NCBI GenBank assembly: GCA_032718565.1
Contig: JAVGVS010000007.1
Location: 6,942,319-7,006,318 of the forward strand
From: Distichodus sexfasciatus
Lineage: Eukaryota; Chordata; Actinopteri; Characiformes; Distichodontidae
Length of the DNA stretch: 64,000 bases
Direction of reading: 5' to 3'
Part shown: in pieces, positions 1 to 12,400 of the stretch
Numbering within the stretch: position 1 is the first letter of the stretch
Layout: the number at the start of each line of letters is the position of its first letter
Notes under the pieces: generated by a model
What the model saw: only the letters and a program-made list of their open reading frames with translations
What the model was told of the DNA's origin: nothing
Database searches by the model: none
Position numbers and translations under genes: made by a program

Positions 1-1235
1 AATAATTTTTGGAGCCAGTTGAAATGGTACTTAATATTAAGTAGTTATTATGCTTGATGTTACAATCACTGCCTTTGCCACCAGGAGCAGCAGAGATCGC
101 CAATTTGCTTAGAAGACGTGTAAGAACCAGGACCGTGAGCATTTTTAACACGACAGAGTTTAGACACATGCGGGCTGTCGCAGGAGGTTAAATCAGGATG
201 TCGTCGCCCTCTGAATGGAGCTATATTTTTACATATATTTGCAAGGTAGTTTGATGTCATGATTGATGATAGTTTGTAATGATGTCACAAAACCCTCTTT
301 AGAGAGTCACCCCAAAACACAAATATTTATTGATGATTATATTGATTATGGTGAAGAGTGTATGAAGCATTTATGCATGCATGACACTGTTTTGTTTGAT
401 TAAACACCTTTTAATTATGCGTATTAGCATTCTTGTTCTTTCAATCACTAGCTGTAACATTTCACCAAGAATCACAATGTGAGAGTCACAGTGGCAACAG
501 ACGCCCATTTCATAATAATACGCTCACATATGCCTTATTTAGCCGTGCTGTGAAGAGACATGGGAACTGTTTTCAACATACTCTCATAACCACTCCAGCC
601 TCTTCACTCCTGTAAATGGAATGTTCTGAGGCCTGTCCGCCAGCAACTTTGTTGATATTTGGGCCACTAGCGTGGCCTGATCCAGAAGAGGTGTCAGTTA
701 CAAACAGAGGGGTGTGAGAGAGTACACAGAAGAAAGTCACAGAAGGTAGGGGCAGAGAAGCAGGGCGAAGTGTGACCAGTGTGTGTGTGGAGGGATTGTG
801 AAAGGAGCGATTTCCTCCAAAAGGCAACCTGAAGAGAGTCGATTGAAGGTCATCAGAGTCACACTGAGGTCCACAGCTGTCTTCCTCAAGCCGAATTCCC
901 ACTGCCCACTACGACTGAGTGCAACAAGGACTTATTCCTTCAGTTTTACTAAACCAGTACACGGGCACAGTCATTAAAGAAAGGAATGTGAGCATTTGTC
1001 TGTCATTCATTAAGACATAGTTTTGTTTCTCCTCTTCAGTCCTGGCAACAAACATGGCCGTGTTACTTTTCAGTGGACTTCTTTAGTTGTCTTCATATGT
1101 TCTATAAGTGTATTTTGTCATCTGTTACATTTTTATATATATATGCATATATATATATGTATGTGTGTGTCTGTGTGTATATATATATATATATACACAC
1201 ACACACAAAGAAAAATGATAGTGTACGTATGTATA

Positions 1236-1293
<58 letters not shown>

Positions 1294-1934
1294 TACACTA
1301 TCACTATTTCTATTTCTGATTAATCATTGTTGTAATGTTACTTACATTTCACTTACTTACACTTAATATTTCACTTCAACAACAATTTATTCCAACATTG
1401 TAGCATCACACCAACTGTTTTTGCTAAGACATTTGTGATAATACACTCATCAATTCTCTTTGGTCAAGTGAAAATACATTGTTATTCTTTGGCATGCTTG
1501 TAGAGGTTACTGCAAACGTTCCACCGGTAGTGCGCACACACTCCGCTATTTTTGACGGTTCACCTTTGGCCTAGTTGGTGTTCCTCCAGTCATATGACAT
1601 GGAAAAAGAAACTCAAGCTTTACCTCACACAAGCGTAACGTGTGTTGGTGACAACACTACCTGTCCCAGACTGAGTGACCTTAGAGCACTAAATATAAAA
1701 AATGTGCTGTGGTCTACTAGAAGGATTAATAATCAATTACTTGGTCTCCAAAGTTTACTCACACTACCTCCATATCTAACAAACATGCGGTGGGAAAAGG
1801 TGACAAGCTTTAATGTTGAACTTCTCCTATGTATCAATAAACAATGTGAAAGTTAGTCTTTGCTGTCACATCTCTCCTTTACAGATCCTGATTTTGTTTT
1901 TCTCCAGCAGTAACTCATTGGGTCAGTTTTTGTA
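1..1934. other. 5' flank of the cpt1b gene, no coding exon recognised
   Basis: I see no convincing exon here. Reading frames at 66-260 and 573-902 match no family I know and lack exon-like borders. A TA/TG/CA microsatellite with a palindromic outer part occupies about 1133-1305. The untranslated first exon and promoter of cpt1b probably lie in this stretch or beyond the left edge, because a pyrimidine-rich tract followed by TCCAGCAG occurs near 1895-1912, just before the start codon at 1935, and would serve as an acceptor for the first coding exon. That last point is inference. Confidence 0.5.
1133..1305. repeat. TA/TG/CA microsatellite within a palindrome
   Basis: Runs of TA, TG and CA dinucleotides cover about 1133-1290. 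The outer part is palindromic: GATAGTGTACGT at about 1217-1228 is mirrored by ACGTACACTATC at about 1291-1302, with TA repeats in the centre. The sequence could fold into a long hairpin. Short reading frames here (IYIYIY proteins) are artefacts of the repeat. Confidence 0.8.
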
Positions 1935-4900
1935 ATGGCAGAAGCTCACCAGGCAGTGGGCTTCCAGTTCACTGTGACCCCTGAGGGCATCAACTTTCGG
2001 CTCAGCCGTGAGGTGCTCAAACACATCTACCTGTCCGGAGTGACGTCATGGAGAAAGCGCGCCATTCAGTTCAAAGTGAGATAGCAGTTTGACTGGCTAA
2101 AAATGTTATTTTGTTCTAGAAACCATATTGTAGGCTATAAATACTTTCAATCTGTGTGTTTGGGCAGAACGGCATCCTAACAGAGGTGTATCCTGCCAGT
2201 CCCTCAAGCTGGTTATTCGTGGTTATTGCCATAATGAGCTCCATATATGCCAGGGTAGACCCATCCATGGGAATGATTGACAGCATCAAGGGAGTTTTGC
2301 CTGTGAGGTATGCATATTATCATTGTTTAATTAAAAAAAAAAAAAAAACAGCCACGCACAAAGTAATATCCAAGAGCATTTACAATACACACAGGGTGAT
2401 GGAAGTCTAGTGGCAGGATACTTGACTCTGAATGAAAAGGTTGTGAGGTTGTGAGGTCTCGCTGAGCAAGACCCTTAACCCCAAGTTGCTCCAGGAAGAC
2501 AAACCCTTTAATTAGGGAAAGGAGGCTGCTCTGGGGTGTGTTTCCCAAAAGCATAGTCGCTAACGTATTGCTAACTATGTTAGCAACAATGTGTTAGTTG
2601 CTAATGTACAACTATGTTAGCAACTTAGCTTTTGGAAAACGCACCCCTGGATAAGTGTGTTTGCTAAGTGCAAAGTAAAATCTTTCTGTAGACTCTAAGT
2701 CACTTAACCTTAGCAACTGTTTTAATGTCCAAAGCAGAGAAATCTTTAGGCTACAATCCTTTTGATTCATATACATTTCCATTCAATCATCCATTCATTT
2801 CCACACAGTTCATATAGGTACAAGGACATCAGCATACTTCAGTATAACTGATCTAAATGTTGCTTTATTGTACATTATATTAGACACCTTGAAATGGTCT
2901 GTAATACATTCCGATTAGTCAGATATCCATCTGAAATGTTCAGTAAGGGGCATAACACATCATATTTACATACCATATCATTTGAGGCCTTCTACCCACA
3001 GTTTATCCCACTATATTCATGTTTGGTTTTTTTACATATTCAATTGTTTAAAAATCAGTTCATGTTCATCTTTGCCTTTCTTTAGTGAATATCTGACAGT
3101 ACAGTCTCAGACAGTGGTGAGTGCCATATTGTTTGCCACTCTGCTGTGGCTGTCCCTGATTCTGTTGCTGCGCTACACTCTCAAAGCTCTGCTCTCCTAC
3201 CACGGCTGGATCTTCGAGCCCCATGGCAAAACTAGTGCATGCACCAGACTCTGGATGGTAAAGTGTATAATTTTTTTGGTAAAAAAAGAGAATGTTTCTT
3301 TTTCATTGCATGGTTTATATTAAGAGTTTACAGAGCTGTTTCTGACTTAGTTTACTGTCTCACATTTAGAGACTAGTGAAGATGCTCTCAGGCCGCCGAC
3401 CTTTGCTCTACAGTTTCCAGGCCTCTTTACCCAGGCTGCCTGTGCCCAGCATCGATGACACAATTTGTAGGGTGAGAAACTCTTTCTGTTCAAATAATAT
3501 TCCCAAACTTAGACAATGCATTTCGCAAAGGTGCTATTGCAAACGTACCATACAAATATCCCATCTTCTCCCGCAGTATTTGGAGTCAGTGCGCCCTCTA
3601 CTGGACGATGACCAATATAAACAGATGGAAATTCTGGCCAATGAGTTCAAAAAGGACCAAGCCCCCAAACTGCAAAAATATCTTCGTCTTAAATCCTGGT
3701 GGTCCAATAATTATGTTAGTAAATATAAATGTAGACTGTCTTAATTGATTAACCCCATCTATACACATCAGTTGAAGATTATTTGAGTTTGGAGATTAAA
3801 CTGCATTGTGTTTGTGGGAAGGTGAGTGACTGGTGGGAGGAATTTATCTATCTAAGGGGACGGGGCCCCATCATGGTGAACAGCAACTTCTACATTATGG
3901 TGAGGGCTACAAATTCATAATTCATACTGCATGATTGGGTCATAAGGATTTATATATGGCAGGCAAACTTTACTAGTTAACAGATGCTCTCTGACTCCTC
4001 TAGGACCTGCTGTATGTTATTCCCACACACAGGCAGGCAGCTCGGGCAGGTAACGTGGTCCATGCGCTCCTGCAGTACCGCCGTAAACTAGAGCGTGGAG
4101 AACATGCACCGGTACACACAGACACCTGAAACCCAGGATTATCACCTGAGAATAAAAATGACACCTGATTAAGTCTGTTTGAGACATGACAAGTCTATAT
4201 TTCATCTTTTGCTCCTTGCAGATGAGGGCTCTGGGTGTTGTGCCTATGTGCTCTTATCAGTACGAGAGAATGTTCAACACCACTAGAATCCCTGGCATTG
4301 AAACAGGTAATGGCGGTACACGTGTTTGAGGAGGCATGTAAGCAAATTGAAAAACCCAGTCATTTAATGAATGTACTTACAAACCAACACTTAGGGTGCT
4401 GGTAGTCTGGAGCTTAGGATATGCGCTTCTGGACAAAGAGGTTGTGGGTTTGAATCGTATCTCCAGCACTTCCACCACTGAATCCCTGAGCAAGACCCTT
4501 AACCCCAAGTTGCTTCAGAGAGACTGTCACTGTAATTAGGAAGTGGAAGTCACTCTGGATAAGGGGTTCTGATAGATGTAAATGTACATTTTTTGCTGTA
4601 TTGTTTTTTTTTTATTTCTGTTGTCCTTTGTTTCTTCTAACCACAACTCCTATATGGGCAGACTACGTCCAGCACCTGAGAAACAGGAAGCATCTGGTTG
4701 TGTACCATCTAGGGCGTTTCTTTAAGGTATGGCTATACTATGGCGGCCGTCATCTACTGCCCTCAGAGCTGGAGCAGCAGTTTCAGCACATTCTCAACGA
4801 CTCCACAGATCCTCAGCCTGGAGAACTCAAATTGGCCGCCATAACAGCAGGGAATAGGTGAGGCCAATACATGACTTTAATCAAAAGTTGATGAAGAATG

Positions 4901-7688
4901 GAGTTTATAATAACAGAACCTTTTCGTATTCTGTATTGCATTTACTAGAGTTCCATGGGCCAAAGCACGGCAGAAGTACTTTAGTGAAGGAGTGAATAAG
5001 ACATCTCTGGATGCCATAGAGACCTCTGCCTTTTTTCTAACGCTGGATGATGAGGCTCAAGGATACAACCCTGAAATCCTCGGGTCAATGGACCTTTATG
5101 CCAAGTCTCTCTTGCATGGAAAGTGCCATGACAGGTAAGTGGAGTTTTGCCCTTTGCGAGTGAGATGTGCTGAGTCATTAACAGTAGAATTGTTGTGCTA
5201 ATGTAAAAGAGCTTAATTGATTACATGAAGTAATATAGCATAGTTAGAGACGTACTGCAGTGCTGTTAAAAAGCCTAGCCCAGGAAACATCAGTAGCTTT
5301 TGGTGACCAAAAGCGTGGCAAACTCCAGCTCCTGACTCAAATCAACACTGATCATCTAATGATTGTGAAGAATCAACAAAACCTTGTTGTACTGCACTCC
5401 TGTCTTAGGTGGTTCGATAAATCATTCACTCTGATGGTCTACAAGAATGGTAAAATAGGAGTGAATGCTGAGCATTCATGGGCTGATGCTCCCGTCGTTG
5501 GACATATGTGGGAGGTAGGAATAATGATTTGGCTACTTTGTTGGAATTAGAGATTCCAATTGGAAAACATTTCCTGATATGACGAGTCACTAATAGTTGA
5601 CAAAAACATTTTACTCTTAGGAATAGGGATGAAAAAACAAAAACAGATACTGGCTACATGCCCTTATTTTTTGGTCACAAAATCTTTATCAGGGCTCTGT
5701 GGTTGAAATGCCCACTGTATTTTATTTTTGTTTATTGTGACTGTCTAATTTTTCATCATTTTCCATATGTCTTTAGGATTCAAAGCTAATTAGAGCCCTG
5801 CAAATCATTCAGGAATTGTTTAACTTTTTGGACCCATAATTTCTTATTTAACTTATTGCCTATTTGGTTTTTCAGGACATTTTGGCTACAGACTACTTCC
5901 GTTTAGGTTACACAGAGGAGGGACACTGCCGAGGGGACATGAACAAATGTCTCGTACCTCCCACCAGATTACAGTGGAATATACCACCAGCGGTATGACA
6001 CTCATGAAAGAGAAAATTATAAAAAGTGCTAGAGATTGTTGAGTTTATACATGATTATAATTCTTAAATCCTTGCTGAAACTTATCTTTTTGTCATCAAT
6101 TCAGTGTCAGGAGATTATTGAGGGTTCTTATGCAATAGCAAAGGAACTTGCTAATGATGTTGATTTCCATGGCTGTGTGTTTGATGAATTTGGGAAAGGG
6201 CTGATCAAGAAATGCAGAACAAGCCCTGACGCTTTCATCCAGCTTGCATTACAGCTCGCTCACTACAGGGTAAAAAAAACATGCACACAAACACACACAT
6301 TGTTAAACCACTTCACCTGCAATATTAATGATCACTGGTGCTTTGTCTCTCTATATATTTAAGGACAAAGGTGAGTTCTGTCTTACATATGAGTCCTCGA
6401 TGACCCGTATGTTTCGAGAGGGCCGGACAGAGACAGTGCGGTCATGCACTATTGAATCCACAGCCTTTGTGCGAGCCATGGAAGACAGAGCCTACACGGT
6501 AACAAGAAGATGTGGCACATCACTGCATTTGCAGACAGTCATAAATATTATAGCATTAAACATGTTTTGTGGCCGTGTATATGCAGAATGAGCAACGTCT
6601 GGCACTCTTTCGAAGAGCGGCAGAAAAACACCAGAACATGTATCGCCTGGCCATGACAGGAGCTGGCATTGACCGTCATCTCTTCTGCTTGTACATTGTT
6701 TCCAAACTGTTGGATGTCGAATCACCATTCCTAAAACAGGTAAGAGAAATTAGGATTATAAATGAGATCTAAAATAGTTTGTTTGGTTCAAATTAAAACA
6801 CGTTGGTCTGTCCACCAGGTGCTCTCAGAGCCTTGGCGTCTCTCCACCAGTCAAACGCCACAGCAACAGCTCAATCTTGTTGACATTCAGAAAAATCCAA
6901 AATACGTTGGAGCGGGCGGCGGCTTTGGCCCTGTAAGTGTTTCAAGCACGACTACACACGCTGCTCCTGAGGAAAAGCGACTGAACACCAGTATGCCAAC
7001 ACCTCCTCATCAGAAATTTGCAGAACTATGTAATACTCATTTTGTTCATACTCTGTGTACAGGTTGCAGATGATGGATATGGAGTTTCGTATATTATCGT
7101 TGGAGAGAATCTCATCACATTCCACATCTCTAGCAAGTTCTCAAGTCCAGAAACGGTAAGATACCCACATACTAACTGCCAGAACCGAGACACAAGACAA
7201 TCACTGACGTGTACTTTTTCATTAACTATATGTCCCAGAGTCATGGTTTTCAACCGGCAGCAGTGCAGGTGGGCTGTGATATGCAGTCTAGTCTGAAATT
7301 TTAAAAATAAGTCAGTTTTATTTCTTTTTCAAAACATTTCAAGATGCTTTGGGCATCTTTATTCATTTATGAATTTAATGCAGATATCATTAAAAAAACA
7401 ATAGAACAATAGAACCCCCACCCCCAACCCCTGCTAAAGCTGCCATGCCATGCTGGTTTGATGAAGTGACCCTAAACTTAAACTGTTTTGTTCATCAAAT
7501 GAGCAAATTACGTGAAACTTCTTAACATCATCTTTTCTGTATATGCAGTCCAGTAGACTATGTACTACTAAATTGGCCAAACTCTCTTGACTCTCTGTCT
7601 GCAGGATTCACATCGCTTTGGTCAGAACATCAAACACGCCATGCAGGACATCGGAGCGCTGTTCAACTTGAAGCAGAAGCCGATGTAA
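1935..7688 (+). CDS. cpt1b: carnitine O-palmitoyltransferase 1, muscle-type (best fit cpt1b), complete
   Basis: The outer mitochondrial membrane enzyme that transfers long-chain acyl groups from CoA to carnitine, the malonyl-CoA-sensitive step of fatty-acid oxidation. Coding exons: 1935-2075, 2168-2307, 3086-3257, 3370-3471, 3577-3714, 3822-3899, 4004-4111, 4222-4306, 4662-4857, 4949-5134, 5409-5514, 5876-5992, 6105-6269, 6364-6498, 6587-6739, 6819-6932, 7063-7155, 7605-7688. They sum to 2313 nt (770 aa plus stop), phases agree, and all introns are GT-AG. The protein starts MAEAHQAVGFQFTVTP, the conserved CPT1 N-terminus. Two membrane segments are visible at about residues 59-75 and 104-123. 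The catalytic His is about residue 471 in NAEHSWADAP. YLESVRPLLDD, GVVPMCSYQYERMFNTTRIP and MTGAGIDRHLFCLY resemble CPT1B more than CPT1A. The a/b call is from remembered sequences; a phylogeny would settle it. Confidence 0.9.
2398..2690 (+). mobile_element. tRNA-derived SINE interrupted by a short inverted-repeat element
   Basis: The body carries the phrase GAGCAAGACCCTTAACCCC, which recurs in SINE copies throughout the window, followed by a split tail (CTCTGG then ATAAGTGTGTTTGCTAAG). The tail is broken by an element of about 113 bp at 2534-2647 whose ends are inverted copies of each other (GTGTGTTTCCCAAAAGC at the left, GCTTTTGGAAAACGCAC at the right). TGG occurs on both sides of the insert. 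Lies in a cpt1b intron. Confidence 0.75.
4390..4590 (+). mobile_element. tRNA-derived SINE, fairly intact
   Basis: It contains a B-box-like GGTTTGAATC, the shared body GAGCAAGACCCTTAACCCC and the tail TCACTCTGGATAAGGG ending in a TGTAAATGTAC-like sequence. Same family as the copies at 2398, 14864, 52410, 54590, 63500 and 63905. Lies in a cpt1b intron, between the exons ending at 4306 and starting at 4662. Confidence 0.75.
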
Positions 7689-9417
7689 CTCCACTGCGAC
7701 TTACCAAACACAAAATTTAAGCTCTGAACATTTAAGCCAGTCCATTTCACTGCGTATACCACAGGAAAGTCACAGAACCTTTCATAAGTAAACATGATAA
7801 AGAACTTGTAAAATATTGTACAGCTATAAGAAACTATTAATCTAGAATATAGTTAATCAGGTTAAGGCCAAATATCAACCTAGAAATACATTTTAGGGGA
7901 AATTCAACAGGACAACAGGTAGTGCAGCTCCATACTGACACACACCAGTACCGTGACATTATATTAAGTGTAAAATTGTAAATACTGGATGTTTATTTTA
8001 AGCGTGTATTTTTTTGAATATAACAAGCTATGTAAGTTTTGGAATACTGAAGGGTTGTGCAGCTGCTGTATGTAAGCATAGCACATTAAATTAGTGTGTA
8101 TACATTTACTAATATATTTATATTAGTAACATGTGTAGCACTGAAGTTTTAATGTGTTGAATTTATATATATTTGTGGCTTAAAACAATGGCCTGAGAGT
8201 CCGCCAGATTGCTGGTCTCTATGTCCTCTGTGGCATTTTCACATCCCCATTGGCCACATTTGTACTTGACCTTTATTCCTGACGCTCTATCCTTCAAAAG
8301 GGGAAGGGGTCCAGTTTTGTAGCTGAAAGGAAAAACCACTTCAGAACTCCAGCCAAAAGACAGATTTCTATGCCTTATTAACCACTGCACTGTTATTTCA
8401 TGCCTCAAGTATGTTGTTCATGTAACACTAAGTATACAAATGGTATAAGACCTTCCACTACACACAAGACAGCTTCTCCAAGAAAATTACAAAAGATCAG
8501 ATTTATTTAGGGGGCATAAAGGCATGTCATTTTTGAGCAAAAAAAGAGAACGATAGAAAAAAGAAAGAGAAAGAACGTAAAAAGGGTATGGGGTCTTTAT
8601 AGAGAATATAAAAACTCAACTCTATCACAGAGAGGAAACTAACAATGTCTATATGAAACAGAATATCATACAATATATAAACTGCATCTCCGTTGATTAC
8701 ATTCTCTGACAGACGTCAGCACACCGCCATTTAAGGTACACATGGTACACTTGAATCAATGAGGGCCAATGAATGGTTTAGAGGTATAACATTTGATTCA
8801 TTCAGTCAATTCAAAATCAAAGAAGGGTCTTTTTATTTGATTAGTTCAGGGGAATATAATACAAAAGTGAAAGTAAAAAACAAACCAAAACTGCATGTTC
8901 ACTTTTCTCTCTCCATCACCGTTCATCTTTAACTGTCGTCCAAGGCATCGGTTAGAGTCTGGTCTACTGTGAGGGCTGTGCGCAGCGAACCAATTGTTCA
9001 CAACACAACACATCGCTGCACTGTGAGAAACTGAGGTCAGTAGGTCCAGGTGGAGGAGGAAAAGACTTGAGGGGGGGTAAACGACTCGCAATGAAGGAGT
9101 CAGATGAAGATTCACAATCAACAGCATCAGATTATCATCATATTCTTCATTTACTGTGGAGGCTGCCTTACGCTTATGTACTTCTGCAGTTTTTTTTGGT
9201 AACAGAAATCTAATGACACAAAAAGCAACAGATTTTTAGTTTTTCTTTTTTAAGCTTTCTTTAAACTCTTTGAAGTGTGTCCATGTAGTATCTGCCATAA
9301 GGCCACAGTGGGCAGGTGGTGTGTGTGTGAATCTACTCTGTGGTGGTGCTAGAGTAAGCTAACGGTTCAGACCAGGACCTGCAAAGTCATGGGGTCAATA
9401 GCCTACGTCGGTCCGAT
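7689..9417. other. convergent 3' ends of cpt1b (+) and sephs1 (-)
   Basis: No coding exon was seen. Both genes end into this 1.7-kb gap, so it should hold both 3' untranslated regions. An ATTAAA near 8085 could be the cpt1b polyadenylation signal. For sephs1, TTTATT at 8502-8507 (AATAAA on the minus strand) is a candidate, and another lies near 8832. Neither site is proven by the sequence alone. Confidence 0.5.
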
Positions 9418-12400
9418 TTAGGACGTAGTTCCTGGGGTGGTGTTGACGTTTTGTGTGGCCACCTGTGGGGCGACCTCGATGATGCGGGGCTTGTCTATGA
9501 TGCGGGCCGTTCGATTACCCTTCTCCACAATGCCAATGATCCAGGCCTGGTGGCCCTCGCCGTATTTTGGAGATTTGATCTCAGCACAAAAGCGAGCTGC
9601 CTGCTCCCGGGGAAGGCAGATCAACAAGCCCCCTGTGGGTAAAGAGAAAAAGCATACAAAAATTATCAGGAGAGTAGCACTTCCAGAAGCCTTCACGATT
9701 GCTTTGTGTGGACTGTTTTTTATTTAGCATTTTATTTACTTTCAACCTTCTTGCCCACATAACAATGGGTCTAGTAATATATGACAGAGCAACACTTTAA
9801 AAGATAAACACAGCTCCATTATTTGTTTTTGAATGTTTTAAACCTGATCAATTGTGAGTACTGGTGTACTAGATTATTGTACTTGAAAAACATGAACATG
9901 GCCTTAGTACATCATGAACAGTATTTCAGAAACTCCGCAAAACAATAAATCAAAACTGTAAAGTGAAAATGTCTAACCTGAAGTCTCAGGGCAGGTGCCA
10001 TGCATCAGACCAAACATATTTCCACAGGCTTTGCTGACCGCGGCCATCTTGGCAAGGACTGGCAGATTGTGAATGACGAAGGAGACCTCGCTTCGTTGCT
10101 GCCTGGCAAGGTTCTGAGCGTGTCCCAAAATCCCAAAGCCTGTGATGTCGGTGGCAGCGTGTGCATTGAACGTGTGCATCAGGCCTGCCGCTAGACAGCA
10201 AAAGAGCAAGAATAAGGGATAAGCGTGAAAGTGTGTGTGTATATGAGCAGTATGTGGATGTAGAACACAATGTGCCTATATTGGTATTTGTCCTGTACTG
10301 ACCTGTTCTGTTGAGTCTGGCCATGTTTAACATTGCTTCTTGATAGGCCAGTTCCACATCCTCTTGAGTCACTACTAACTTTATCTTGTTCCATTTTTCT
10401 GGCTAAGGGGCAGAGAGGGAGAAAGAAATGCCCTAAAAACTCTGAATTTAAGTGGAGAATTTATAAGTATGTAGAGTGAATAAAGGTAATTAAAAATCTA
10501 CTTGGAAAACAGAGCAAATTCATTTGAATATGAAAATACAGCACCAGAAACAAATAAGAGACATCACTTTTTTCTGTTTACTGACTTTGTAATATGTGAT
10601 TGTGAGTGTAAAACGTACAGATTGCTATTCTTTTATGAGCCCTTGCAGTTGCAGGTCTATGAAAAATAAGAAAGCAGTCCATATTTTAACATGTAACTGC
10701 AATTCTGTTTTTATAGCAGCTATTCCATGTGTTATATTCCAACACTTATACACCTGATTCAGTTTGCTGATTAGAGGAAACGGACCTCAGCACATGAGGA
10801 TACCATGGACTTCTGGACCATATTCTTTTAATAACATAATTGTAAAATAATATATGTGTAGTTTGCAACCTCTAGGTTAGACTAAGTTTATTTACTCCAT
10901 ATAACAGATCAGATAATTTACTCCAAAATGTTTGGAATTTTGAAATAAGCATGGTAAAGTTATAAAAGAACACTGACTTGTATATTTCACACAGACCAGG
11001 GCTCTAGAGTGCGACCTAATTTCTCAAAGGTGCGACTAAAAAAAAATCTGAGGTCGCATATTCCTGTACGTTTGAAAGTGCATGTGCTGCTGTCAGACAG
11101 AGAGAGGTGAGTAGCCTAGACCCATCAGATAAACAGAGTGGATGTAGCCGCGGATGATAAGAGAAGATGAAAAGAACGACTGACAACTTCCAGGGTTAGG
11201 CCATGTCCACACGTACACGGCTATGTCTGAAAACAGAGATTTTCTGTTTTCGTTTTTTTTAATCACGTCCACACGAGCACGTTTTCAAAAATATCTCCGT
11301 CCACGCGCAATCGCAAAAAACGCTGTTAAAAGCATGCCTTGCATTGTAGATGAAAACCTAATGTAGACACGCTGCATACTGTGACATCATATGAGTGGCG
11401 CACAGTGTGACGCAAAACGGTCCGTTTTTCAAAATCTTCGTTTTTCGCCACTTTGGCCAGAGTTTTCAAAAACCTCCGTTTTCACTGACCTAAAACGCCA
11501 TTTATGTGTGGATGAAAGACTAAAAGGCATAGAAAAACCTCTGTTTTCAGAAATACCCGTGTACGTGTGGACATGGCCTGATTTTCTTTTTATTTCATTT
11601 ATCTTGAGATGTTTTAAGTTAAAATTTCAGCTCAGTGAAGCACTTTAAGCACCAACACTTTTTCAATAAAGTACCTTTCTTGTAGAATTGTGCTTCAAAT
11701 AAAGAAATTTATGTTGACCAGATTGTTAGTTAATCATTTACAAGTCAATATTGCCTATATGGACAGCGATTAAAAAAAAAAGTGAACCTGTAAAACTGTG
11801 GTGTTAAATGTGATGCAGTTGAAAATGTGGTGCACCTAACTTGTGCTGGTGCACCTAAGAAAAAAAGTTAGGCGCACCAATGCAAAAAGTTAGTCTAGAG
11901 CCCTGCAGACACACAGCCACAAACTGTAAAGCCAATTAATCAGAAATAAAGTGATCTCTTATTTGTTTCCGGAGCTATATATATAAAGACATATAAACTC
12001 ACAATGTCCAGCCACTGGTGCACAGCTACCGCCACCTGCGTTCCCAGAGGTTTGGTAAGAACCAGCACATCACCTGGCACTGCGTTATCTGGCCTTTAAA
12101 ACAGAAAAGATGCACACACTCAGACAGATATACATGCGTGTAAAAACAAAAGAGAAATCTGAGAGTATGAAACTGCAATGATGTTTCACAAAGCCTACTC
12201 ACATAATGAACTCGTTTGGTTGGCACACTGTTGTGGCCACGCCCCCCAGTACTATCCAGGGATTTAAAACTGTCTGACCACCAGTCACTGAAGTGCCTGC
12301 CTCTTCTGATGCATCCTTAAAACCCTGGATAATCAGGGGCATCACTTTGTCTCGCTCCTATAAACATACACATACAAAAACGTTCATTGGACGTATAAGG

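Noticed and set aside
573..902. 109-aa minus-strand frame
   Set aside because: No family resemblance, no exon-like borders, and ordinary composition for a chance frame.
1023..1366. Three overlapping reading frames of 62-98 aa on both strands
   Set aside because: They are translations of the TA/TG/CA repeat (IYIYIYIY patterns) and have no independent support.
7238..7604. A short exon in the last cpt1b intron
   Set aside because: The flanking coding exons already join in phase to give conserved CPT1 sequence (SPET-DSHRFG), leaving no place for one.
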